Shown here: positions 37,268 to 44,399 of the stretch, in pieces
How positions within the stretch are numbered: position 1 is the first letter of the stretch
Layout: the number at the start of each line of letters is the position of its first letter
Source of the DNA: an uncultured Bacteroidia bacterium
GTDB taxonomy: Bacteria; Bacteroidota; Bacteroidia; Bacteroidales; CAJPTX01
Assembly: GCA_947252645.1 (NCBI GenBank)
Contig: CAMXWF010000003.1
Coordinates: forward strand, 100,103-164,102
Reading direction: 5' to 3'
DNA length: 64,000 nucleotides
Notes under the pieces: generated by a model
Databases searched by the model: none
The model's input: only the letters and a program-made list of their open reading frames with translations
What the model was told of the DNA's origin: nothing
Made by a program: the position numbers and the translations under genes

Positions 37268-38494
37268 ATGCCAACCAGCAATCTCAACGCGGCCAAGCGC
37301 GCCAAGAACGACGAGTTCTACACCCAGTGGCACGACATCGAGATGGAAATCAACGCCTACCTCGAGGCCAACCCCCACCTCTTCCGCGGCAAAACCGTCC
37401 TCTGCCCCTGCGACGACCCCGAGTGGAGCAACTTCACCAAGCTCCTCGCCCTCAACTTCCAGGACTACGGCATCAAAAAGCTCATCTCCACCAGCTACGC
37501 CCCCGACAGCAAGCGCTACCCCACCAACTACCAGCCCACCCTCTTCGAGCAGCAATCCCCCCAGTTCGCCCCGGAGAAAACGGCCACCCACGGCAAGCTC
37601 TTCGTGCTCGACCACGACACCAACCACGACCACCGCGTCGACATCGACGACCTCCAGTGGCAATATCTCCAGGGCGACGGCGACTTCCGCAGCGCCGAGG
37701 TCTCCGCGCTCCTCCAGGAGGCCGACCTGGTCATCACCAATCCCCCCTTCTCCCTCTTCCGCGAGTTCCTCGCCTGGCTCATCGACGCCCACAAGCAGTT
37801 CGCCATCATCGGCAACATGAACGCCATCACCTACAAGGAGGTCTTCCCCCTCATCAAGGACAACAAGCTCTGGCTGGGGGCCACAGGCAATGGGCGCGAC
37901 ATGGTGTTTGCCCTACCAGAAGGCGCAGAAGCGAGGGAAGCAGACAAGGCCAAGGCCGCTCGGCTCGGCTACGTAGGCAACTACACGCGGCTGGGGAATT
38001 CCTGCTGGTACACGAACATCGAGCACGGGCGGCGGCATGCGCCCCTGCAGCTGATGACCATGGCCGAAAACCTCAAGTTCAGCCGCCATAGCATCATCCG
38101 CGAGCAGGGCTACCCCGAATACGACAACTACCAGGCCATCGAGGTACCCTACACCGACGCTATCCCCAGCGACTACCCGGGCGTGATGGGCGTGCCCATC
38201 TCCTTCCTCGACAAGTACTGCCCCGAGCAGTTTGAGATCGTCAACGCCAACGACTTCCGACGCGACCCCAGCGTGCCCCCAAAAAAACACGGCCTCATAA
38301 AGGACAAGGAGGCCCGCATCACCCTGGATGCCCCAACCGCTGAAAACGCTGATTCGGCAGAGAGAGAGAGAGAGAGTACAAGACAACCTACGCGCGCCTC
38401 TGCATCCGACACCTTGCTCTCCCCAGGTGCTGATGGATGGCACATCCACGGCAAACGCACCTACGCCCGCATCTTTATCCGCCGCCTACTATGA
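37268..38494 (+). CDS. EcoRI-type adenine-specific DNA methyltransferase, copy 2, with frame-switchable C-terminus
   Basis: In its present frame a 408-residue protein. The ATG at 37268 (MPTSNLNAAKRAKNDEFYTQ) matches copy 1 and lies after the promoter. The catalytic motif NPPF occurs in VITNPPFSLFREF, with IGNMNAITYKEVFPLIK, YVGNYTRLGNSCWYTNIEHG and FLDKYCPEQFEIV as in copy 1. After KKHGLIKDKEARIT the tail departs from copy 1: an (AG)9 tract encodes E-R-E-R-E, then a linker, then GKRTYARIFIRRLL-stop. Related tail motifs lie in both other frames (next entries). It probably protects DNA from the DUF262-HNH nuclease at 39072. Its gene comes first here, unlike pair 1. Confidence 0.9.
   Translation: MPTSNLNAAKRAKNDEFYTQWHDIEMEINAYLEANPHLFRGKTVLCPCDDPEWSNFTKLLALNFQDYGIKKLISTSYAPDSKRYPTNYQPTLFEQQSPQFAPEKTATHGKLFVLDHDTNHDHRVDIDDLQWQYLQGDGDFRSAEVSALLQEADLVITNPPFSLFREFLAWLIDAHKQFAIIGNMNAITYKEVFPLIKDNKLWLGATGNGRDMVFALPEGAEAREADKAKAARLGYVGNYTRLGNSCWYTNIEHGRRHAPLQLMTMAENLKFSRHSIIREQGYPEYDNYQAIEVPYTDAIPSDYPGVMGVPISFLDKYCPEQFEIVNANDFRRDPSVPPKKHGLIKDKEARITLDAPTAENADSAERERESTRQPTRASASDTLLSPGADGWHIHGKRTYARIFIRRLL
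38277..38294 (+). repeat. 18-bp string shared with a downstream repeat
   Basis: CCCCAAAAAAACACGGCC inside the methylase 2 coding sequence recurs exactly at 38975-38992, outside any gene. Confidence 0.8.
38359..38376 (+). repeat. (AG)9 dinucleotide tract in methylase 2
   Basis: Nine uninterrupted AG units within the coding sequence. Gain or loss of one unit shifts the downstream frame, and both shifted frames stay open into other C-termini (stops at 38433 and 38561). Such tracts are typical slipped-strand mutation sites in phase-variable genes. Confidence 0.95.
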
Positions 38495-38561
38495 CATGGT
38501 CGCCCGCCCCGCCCTCCAGGGCATAAAGACCTACCGCCGGATCTTCATCCGCGCCAAATAG
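38377..38561 (+). other. three alternative C-terminal cassettes for methylase 2, one per frame
   Basis: Three related 27-bp repeats lie at 38386-38412, 38459-38485 and 38529-38555. Offsets are 73 and 70 bases, so each copy moves one frame. The translations are TYARLCIRH (then stop 38431-38433), TYARIFIRRLL (stop 38492-38494, current frame) and TYRRIFIRAK (stop 38559-38561). Copy 1 of the methylase ends with the comparable VYKRIFIKK. With eight, nine or ten AG units the protein would be 387, 408 or 431 residues. Confidence 0.9.
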
Positions 38562-38695
38562 CTCCGGCCTCCCACCGGCCTACGCACTCAGCAGCGGGTG
38601 TCCTCTCCACTCTCAACTCTCCTATCTCCCTAACCACGGGCTTTTGTCCCCCCCTGCCCCTTGGCTTACGTTGTGGAGCCCGTGTATGTGTTTTG

Positions 38696-38755
38696 CGCCC
38701 CTTTTGGGCGGGAGCCTCTACGAAGGGGGGGCGTTCGGTCTGCGACCGACCGACC
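38696..38755 (+). repeat. double-hairpin repeat element, copy C
   Basis: Hairpin 1 is CGCCC-CTTTT-GGGCG (38696-38710), followed by GCCTCTACGAAGG, then GGGGGCGTTCGGTC and ACCGACCGACC. Order and spacing match copy D at 38917. The second stem is imperfect here. Confidence 0.65.
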
Positions 38756-38771
38756 ATAGGCAGACCGACAA

Positions 38772-38816
38772 CTGTTCGCGCTGGGGCTACCTCGATTTTG
38801 CGGGTTTCATCTCCTC
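38772..38816 (+). repeat. direct repeat B, downstream of methylase 2
   Basis: CTGTTCG, GGGGCTACCTCGATTTTGCG and GGTTTCATCTCC, parallel to repeat A at 37102-37160. Confidence 0.7.
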
Positions 38817-38843
38817 CCCCCCTAGGTTTCGTTGGCATTTCCT

Positions 38844-38851
38844 TACCTTTG
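38844..38851 (+). promoter_or_regulatory. -7 box (TACCTTTG) before nuclease 2
   Basis: TACCTTTG lies 220 bases before the DUF262-HNH ATG. The transcript leader would include double-hairpin copy D. Confidence 0.5.
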
Positions 38852-38916
38852 TCGCAATAGAAGATCGCCCTGGTCAGGTGCTTATAAATGCCCAATGCCT
38901 AGCACCTTTCTCAGTT

Positions 38917-39000
38917 CTGCTTGAGCCCCCTTCGGGGGCAGTGCCTCTACGAGGCATGGGGCGTTCGGCCAGGGCCCCAAAAAAACACGGCCGACCGACC
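38917..39000 (+). repeat. double-hairpin repeat element, copy D
   Basis: After TGCTTGA come hairpin 1 GCCCCC-TTC-GGGGGC (38924-38938) and hairpin 2 TGCCTC-TAC-GAGGCA, then GGGGCGTTCGGCC, the shared CCCCAAAAAAACACGGCC string (38975-38992) and GACCGACC. Confidence 0.75.
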
Positions 39001-39071
39001 CTCCCTGCTCTTTGCTCTCTGCTCTGGTTTTGTCTTATGTCCCACGTCTAATCTCTCTCGTCTAAATTCCC

Positions 39072-40235
39072 ATGCACACCACATTACGCACCGACATCAC
39101 CATTGAGGCCATCTGCGAGGGCTTCAGCTACAATGTCCTAGAGGGCAAGGGGCTCTTCGGCCTTGCGGGCAAGCTGACCATACAGCCCGAATACCAGCGC
39201 AACTACATCTATGCCGATGGCCAGCGCGATGTGGGGGTGGTGCTCTCGGTCCTCCAAGGCTACCCCCTTGGCCTCATCTACTTCAACCGCACACCCGATG
39301 GCCGCCTAGAAGTTCTCGATGGCCAGCAGCGTATTACTTCCCTAGGGCGCTTCGCTACCAACCTCCTGACCATCAACTGGGACGGCAAAGAATACAAGTT
39401 CAATAGCCTCCCCGCCGACCTCCAGCAGCGCTTCCTCCACACCACGCTCCTCATATACGAATGCCAGGGCGTTGAGAGCGAAATAAAGAAATGGTTTGAA
39501 ACCATCAACATCGCTGGCATCCCCCTCAATCAGCAAGAACTCCTCAACGCCATCTATTCAGGCCCATTCGTTTCGGCCGCCAAGGCTGAGTTCTGCAATT
39601 CCCAAAACGCCAATATGCAGAAATGGAAGCACTACGTGCGGGGAAGCATTAACCGGCAGGACATCCTCGCCACTGCGCTCGCCTGGGTCAGCAAGGGGGA
39701 GGTGGCAACCTATTTGGCCACCCACCGGCAGGACGACAACATCGAGGAGCTACGCAACTACTTTACCTCCGTGATCAGCTGGCTCGTTGCCCTGTTCCCC
39801 ACTGTGCGCCAGGAAATGTGCGGTCTGGAGTGGGGACGGCTCTACGAAGCCCACCACTCCACCCCCTACGACCCCAAATACCTCGACCAACGCATCAGGG
39901 AACTCATGGAAGACCCCTACGTCTACGATAAGCGCGGCATCTACGAATACCTGCTCGGCGGGGAGAAGGCCCCCCACCTGCTCAACGTCCGCCTCTTCGA
40001 CATCGCCACCAAGCGCACAGTGTACGAACGGCAAACCCGTGAAGCCCAGGAAAAGCACATCAGCAATTGTCCCGACTGCGCCAGCGGAAAAAATGCTGCC
40101 AACCACTCCCGTATCTACAAACTCTCAGAAATGGACGCCGACCACGTGACGCCCTGGAGCAAGGGCGGCGCCACCTCCCCAGACAACTGCCAGCTCCTCT
40201 GCCGACGGCACAACAAGGAAAAAGGCAACAACTAA
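39072..40235 (+). CDS. DUF262 and HNH endonuclease domain protein, copy 2
   Basis: A 387-residue paralogue of the protein at 9240, similar from end to end. DUF262 shows LTIQPEYQRNYIY and LDGQQRITSLGR. A middle block, ETINIAGIPLNQQELLNAIYSG (cut: INQQELL-type), precedes the HNH zinc domain with NCPDC, LSEMDADHV, PWSKGG and CQLLCRRHN. It is presumed to be a nucleotide-dependent DNA endonuclease partnered with methylase 2 about 500 bases upstream. The gene is flanked by inverted copies of the double-hairpin element (38917 and 40274), which could mark a mobile or invertible cassette. Restriction function is inferred from context and family. Confidence 0.84.
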   Translation: MHTTLRTDITIEAICEGFSYNVLEGKGLFGLAGKLTIQPEYQRNYIYADGQRDVGVVLSVLQGYPLGLIYFNRTPDGRLEVLDGQQRITSLGRFATNLLTINWDGKEYKFNSLPADLQQRFLHTTLLIYECQGVESEIKKWFETINIAGIPLNQQELLNAIYSGPFVSAAKAEFCNSQNANMQKWKHYVRGSINRQDILATALAWVSKGEVATYLATHRQDDNIEELRNYFTSVISWLVALFPTVRQEMCGLEWGRLYEAHHSTPYDPKYLDQRIRELMEDPYVYDKRGIYEYLLGGEKAPHLLNVRLFDIATKRTVYERQTREAQEKHISNCPDCASGKNAANHSRIYKLSEMDADHVTPWSKGGATSPDNCQLLCRRHNKEKGNN

Positions 40236-40273
40236 ATGCCAGAGCGGGTCGGGCGGCTCACGCTGCACGACCG

Positions 40274-40325
40274 CATGCCTCGTAGAGGCACTGGTCCCAA
40301 CGTGGGTCTCAAGCACAACCGAAAG
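40274..40325 (-). repeat. double-hairpin repeat element, inverted copy E
   Basis: Read on the minus strand: TGCTTGAGA, hairpin 1 CCCA-CGT-TGGG, CCAG, then hairpin 2 TGCCTC-TAC-GAGGCA and TGCGG. Hairpin 2 is identical to copy D. Hairpin 1 differs in sequence but still pairs. Confidence 0.75.
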
Positions 40326-40434
40326 GGGCGTAGAGCAAAAGAGTGCAGAGTGCGGAATGGGCTGGTCGACCGCTTGTAACTTGGCTTTCGGCCGAACGCC
40401 CCACTCTCTGCTCCCTGCTCATTGCTCGGGCTTT

Positions 40435-40469
40435 CTCTGCACTCTGCAAACTGTACTCTGCACTCTGGA
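40435..40469 (+). repeat. heptamer tandem repeat, right side of restriction island 2
   Basis: Five consecutive 7-mers: CTCTGCA, CTCTGCA, AACTGTA, CTCTGCA, CTCTGGA. Related CTCTCTG and CTCCCTG units precede them near 40404-40418. Confidence 0.85.
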
Positions 40470-40476
40470 TTTTCCC

Positions 40477-40484
40477 TACCTTTG
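40477..40484 (+). promoter_or_regulatory. -7 box (TACCTTTG) for fabD
   Basis: TACCTTTG lies 28 bases before the fabD ATG and only 7 bases after the heptamer array, so array length changes could affect promoter spacing. Confidence 0.7.
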
Positions 40485-40512
40485 CCCCAGCTAAAATTAT
40501 GGAGGACCATAT

Positions 40513-41394
40513 ATGGTAGCATTCGTATTCCCCGGGCAGGGGGCGCAGTTCGTAGGCATGGGGCTACCGCTCTACGAAAAATCGGCCAAGGCCAAGGAAC
40601 TCTTCGACCAAGCCAAGGAGATACTAGGCTTCGACATCCTAGAATATATGTTCCACGGCTCAGAGGCCGACCTCAAGCAGACCAAGGTGACCCAGCCTGC
40701 CGTCTTCCTCCACTCCGTGGTGCTAGCGCGACTCTATCCCGACTTCAAGCCCGACATGGTGGCCGGCCACTCCCTGGGCGAGTTCAGCGCCCTCGTGGCC
40801 AACGGCGCCCTCTCCTTTGAAGATGGACTCAAGCTCGTCCTCGCGCGCGCCCTAGCCATGCAGGAAGCCTGCGAACTCAAACCCTCCACCATGGCCGCCA
40901 TCATCGGCCTGCCCGACAGCACCGTGGAGGAAGTATGTCAGCAAACGGAGGGCATCGTTGTACCCGCCAACTACAACTCACACGGGCAAATCGTCATATC
41001 CGGCGAGCTGGAAGCCGTCAACGCCGCCTGCGAAGCCCTAAAGGCCAAAGGCGCCAAGCGGGCACTACCACTCAAAGTCGGCGGCGCCTTCCACAGCCCG
41101 CTCATGGAGCCTGCCAGAGTCAAACTCGCCAAAAGCATCGAGGCCACCCCATTCCATAAGCCCTCCTGCCCCATCTACCAAAACGTCGACGCCAAGCCCC
41201 ACACCGACCAGGGACAAATCAAGGCCAACCTGCTACTCCAGCTCACCCACCCCGTCCGCTGGACGCAGATCGTAGAAAACATGCACGCCGACGGCTGCAA
41301 TAGCTTCATCGAGCTAGGCCCCGGCAAGGTGCTCCAAGGCCTCATCGGGCGCACCATCAAGGGGGCCGACGTTAAGGGCTTCGAAACCCTCTAG
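40513..41394 (+). CDS. fabD: malonyl-CoA:ACP transacylase
   Basis: A 293-residue enzyme of usual length. Opening VAFVFPGQGAQFVGMG carries the oxyanion Gln; the nucleophile Ser is in GHSLGEFSAL near residue 89. The catalytic His lies in KVGGAFHSPLMEPA, and GPGKVLQGLIGRT is near the end. It loads malonyl groups onto acyl carrier protein for fatty-acid synthesis. It is transcribed alone from the promoter at 40477 and closed by a hairpin at 41412, next to the restriction island. Confidence 0.97.
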   Translation: MVAFVFPGQGAQFVGMGLPLYEKSAKAKELFDQAKEILGFDILEYMFHGSEADLKQTKVTQPAVFLHSVVLARLYPDFKPDMVAGHSLGEFSALVANGALSFEDGLKLVLARALAMQEACELKPSTMAAIIGLPDSTVEEVCQQTEGIVVPANYNSHGQIVISGELEAVNAACEALKAKGAKRALPLKVGGAFHSPLMEPARVKLAKSIEATPFHKPSCPIYQNVDAKPHTDQGQIKANLLLQLTHPVRWTQIVENMHADGCNSFIELGPGKVLQGLIGRTIKGADVKGFETL

Positions 41395-41411
41395 GGCTCC
41401 CATTCCAAACT

Positions 41412-41454
41412 CAGGGGCGAGGGCCGGGTCTTCCCCCCCTCGCCCCTGTACTTT
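41412..41454. terminator. hairpin between convergent fabD and the AddB-like gene
   Basis: CAGGGGCGAGGG (41412-41423) pairs exactly with CCCTCGCCCCTG (41437-41448), followed by TACTTT on the plus strand. It may serve both convergent genes, though U-runs are short. Confidence 0.65.
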
Positions 41455-41463
41455 ACCCATGCC

Positions 41464-44394
41464 CTAGCGCATGCAGAGCGGCCGATAGGCGCAGTACGCG
41501 CAGTTCTGTTCACAGGGCGTCTGCGTAAAGGGCGTATTCACGTCAAGCAGCTCGCCCACCTTGGCCGCCACCGCCTCCACCAGCGAACCCACGATGCTTG
41601 GGTATTGCGCTGGCGTGGCCGGCTCAGCCTCCCCGCGCGCCCCTTGGGCTGACACCCGCATGCCCGGCAAATAGTCCAGCTTACGGCACAGCGGAAACCA
41701 CAAGCCCACCTCCACGCAGGGCTCCCCAGCACCAAGCCGCCCCGACTGCCCCAGCATGTGCGCGTAGAGCAGCACCTGCAGGAGGTAGCCCTTATTGACC
41801 CTATCGGCTGCCACCTGCTCCTCCGCGGTGGTATAGGTGTCATAGTGGGTATCGTAGCCCCCAGTCTTATAGTCCAGCACCATCAAATGCCCCGTGCGCA
41901 ATAGGTCGAGGCGATCCACCCGCCCCCCAAGCAGCACATGCGCCCCATTGGGCAGCTGCAGCTCGCCCTCTACCTCCTGCTCCAGCGCCTGGATCATCTG
42001 CACCTGCGGCCAACGAACCCTATCCTGCGCAATGGCGTTCTTCACCACCTCCCGCGCCGCGTGCAGGTGGAGCTGCCAGTAGCCCGACAAGGCCTGGAGC
42101 TGCCCCTCCTCCGCCGGCCTACCCAAGGCCGCAAGGAAGCTAAGCCCCGTCTCCCGGTCGGCCCTGCGGAGCAGTGCCGTAAGGCACGACGCATCGCCAG
42201 GGGAACTCACCCCCACCAAGGGCGCATAGAGGTGCTGCAGGGCCTCGTGTACAATCAGGCCAAAATGCTGCGCCGTAAACTCCTCCGTGATCGACACCTC
42301 CGGCTCCGCAATCCCCGCCAGATACTTGAAATAGAACCTAAGCGGGCATTCGATGTAGCAGTTAATTGCCGCCGGGGAAAGACGCATCGGCCGCGCATTC
42401 GACTCGCAGAGGTAGGCCGAAAGCTGCTCCGCCAAGGCCCCCGTCTTCTCTATGACGATGGGCCTCGCGGGGCAAGCCGACGGATTGAAGGCATAGTGTA
42501 CCCACTCTGCCGGCTCACCCTGGAGCGGGTAGAGCTGCTGGAGAAGGTAGCGACTAGGCTCCCCCTGCGGACCCAAGGTGGCACTCTCGGTGTAGACCAA
42601 ATCCACCTCCTGCGCCCGCATGGTCAACGTATGGAAGTAGTAGGCATACATGGCCTCGCGCTCCTGGGCCGTAGGCAAACCAAACGCCCGCTGCAGCGTC
42701 CACGGAATAAACGAGGGCTTCCACGCATTGCGCGGCAAAAAGGCCTCCGAGCAGGAGAGTATAAACAAACGATCGAAGTCCAGCACACGGCTCTCCAAAA
42801 AACCCATGATCTGCGTGCCATGCAGCGGCTGGCCCAGGAAGTCGGCCTTGGCATCGCGAAACGCCTGCGGCAGCAGCTGCAGAAGCAAGCCCGGCGTGGG
42901 CACTATCGAGGCCTCCTGGAGGCTCGCATCCAACGCCGTAAGCTTCTCGTAGCTCGTGAAAAGGTTCTCCCCATCCATCGTTTGCGCCGGCTCTGCCCCC
43001 GTGCCCGCCGCCGACTGGTCCACCAGGTCCGCCACCTCCACCAAGAGCACCAGCAGCCGCTTGAGCTGCGTGGCATCGCGACCGCTCCTAGGAAAACAGC
43101 TCGACCGCCAAGGCCAGCCATCCAACGCCTCCACGGGCAACGCATGCTCTACGCTCGCGACGTAGCGCTCATAGCACTCCGCGCTTCCCGGTACCAGCTG
43201 CACGTAGGGGTGCGACAAGAACTGCACCAGGGCCTCCCGGCGCACCATCGCCTCCTGCTCATCGTAGCCCCGCTGAAGCTCCAAAAACAGCTCGATAAAC
43301 GTGTAGGCCAACGTGTGGATGATGGGGTAGCCCATGGTGACGTTGTAGGGCTTCAAGGCTTCGGGAAGCGTGCGCAGCACAGGCATCAGGAGCGACTCAT
43401 CGGCCAGAACAATGGCCGTTTGACCAGCCCCTGCGCCCGCCCCGGCAGGCTGCACCAGCGCCTCCAAGCGACTAGCCAAGATCTCCGCCTGCGTCACGTT
43501 GGAGGGCGCCGCTAGCACCCGAACCCGAGGCCTATGGTGCTGCAACTGCTGGTCCAGGCCCAGCGCGCTGGGATAGCGACGGAGATTCCGCCGCATGAAA
43601 AGCCCCGATTCCAGCACGGGCTGGCGCACCATGTCGGGGTGATAGTTCCAGTAAAAAAGCGCATCGGTGTACTTGTGCGCCACATCGAAAAGCACCTGCT
43701 CGCACGCATTGAGCGCGTTGAAGCCCACAAACACCATCTGCACGGGTAGCTCCGCACGGGCCTCCCCGCGCAGCGCCAACAACCGTGCAGCCGCTGCACG
43801 CGACACAAAGCCTGCGTACCCCCTCCGCTGGGCCACCATGTAGGCCTTGAGTTCCCCATAGATGGGAAGCAGCACACGCCAAAGCTGTAGGAAGCGATGG
43901 CGCAAGCGGTACGCACCCGACTCGCCTCGGCCAAACTCCTCAAAAAACTGCGCCAAGGCTGACCTCTGGGCCTCATCCAGAAACTCTATGCTATGCTCCA
44001 GCTCCTTGAGATCCTGCAGATTGGAAAAGAGCGCCCGGGCATCGCAGCGGTACTTGTCCACCTGGTCAAAATCCCCCAGCAGCACCTGGCCCCAAGAAAA
44101 AAACTCCTCCAGCGGCTTAGTCGACCCCGTATGCTGCACATAGAGCCTATGGAGCACGGGCAACAGGTAGATATTGTCCACCTGCTCATAGCCCGACACC
44201 GCCTCCATGAGCTGCCCCAGGTCGCCCCAACGCGGCATCCACGCCGGCCTATCCAAGTGCCGGCTCACCGCCTGCATGAAGAAAAGACGCGCGCGCAGCG
44301 AGGGCAGAAAGAGCGTGCAGTCAGCCAGCCCCTCGGGCCCAAATCGGCGGAGCAAATCATCGGCCACCTGCACTAGGAATGGAACCATGCCCAC
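41464..44394 (-). CDS. AddB-like PD-(D/E)XK nuclease
   Basis: A 976-residue protein resembling the AddB/RexB subunit group of Bacteroidota. The C-terminal nuclease domain has MVLDYKTGGYD, the D-x-K catalytic core, after a GGRVDRLDLL stretch. An iron-sulfur cluster is suggested by a Cys in NCYIECPLRFYFKYL and the terminal CEQNCAYCAYRPLCM. The central part resembles an inactivated helicase. With an AddA/UvrD-like partner such proteins resect double-strand breaks for recombination; no such partner is in the window. The stop of the upstream lptD lies 6 bases before the start, so they are probably co-transcribed. Confidence 0.88.
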   Translation of the reverse strand: MGMVPFLVQVADDLLRRFGPEGLADCTLFLPSLRARLFFMQAVSRHLDRPAWMPRWGDLGQLMEAVSGYEQVDNIYLLPVLHRLYVQHTGSTKPLEEFFSWGQVLLGDFDQVDKYRCDARALFSNLQDLKELEHSIEFLDEAQRSALAQFFEEFGRGESGAYRLRHRFLQLWRVLLPIYGELKAYMVAQRRGYAGFVSRAAAARLLALRGEARAELPVQMVFVGFNALNACEQVLFDVAHKYTDALFYWNYHPDMVRQPVLESGLFMRRNLRRYPSALGLDQQLQHHRPRVRVLAAPSNVTQAEILASRLEALVQPAGAGAGAGQTAIVLADESLLMPVLRTLPEALKPYNVTMGYPIIHTLAYTFIELFLELQRGYDEQEAMVRREALVQFLSHPYVQLVPGSAECYERYVASVEHALPVEALDGWPWRSSCFPRSGRDATQLKRLLVLLVEVADLVDQSAAGTGAEPAQTMDGENLFTSYEKLTALDASLQEASIVPTPGLLLQLLPQAFRDAKADFLGQPLHGTQIMGFLESRVLDFDRLFILSCSEAFLPRNAWKPSFIPWTLQRAFGLPTAQEREAMYAYYFHTLTMRAQEVDLVYTESATLGPQGEPSRYLLQQLYPLQGEPAEWVHYAFNPSACPARPIVIEKTGALAEQLSAYLCESNARPMRLSPAAINCYIECPLRFYFKYLAGIAEPEVSITEEFTAQHFGLIVHEALQHLYAPLVGVSSPGDASCLTALLRRADRETGLSFLAALGRPAEEGQLQALSGYWQLHLHAAREVVKNAIAQDRVRWPQVQMIQALEQEVEGELQLPNGAHVLLGGRVDRLDLLRTGHLMVLDYKTGGYDTHYDTYTTAEEQVAADRVNKGYLLQVLLYAHMLGQSGRLGAGEPCVEVGLWFPLCRKLDYLPGMRVSAQGARGEAEPATPAQYPSIVGSLVEAVAAKVGELLDVNTPFTQTPCEQNCAYCAYRPLCMR

Positions 44395-44399
44395 CGGCG

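Larger units (their letters stand above)
38562..39071. other. 510-base repeat-rich spacer between methylase 2 and nuclease 2
   Basis: No protein gene is evident. It holds two double-hairpin elements (38696-38755 and 38917-39000), direct repeat B (38772-38816), a -7 box (38844-38851) and heptamer-like CTCTTTG/CTCTCTG sequence near 39007-39025. Confidence 0.7.
40236..40476. other. repeat-rich spacer between nuclease 2 and fabD
   Basis: Holds the inverted double-hairpin copy E, a reverse-strand match to GGGGCGTTCGGCC near 40389-40402, and the CTCTGCA heptamers. No gene seen. Confidence 0.65.

Noticed and set aside
41938..43515. 525-codon plus-strand open frame opposite the AddB-like gene
   Set aside because: Antisense to a clear nuclease gene, Arg/Leu-rich and without recognisable motifs.
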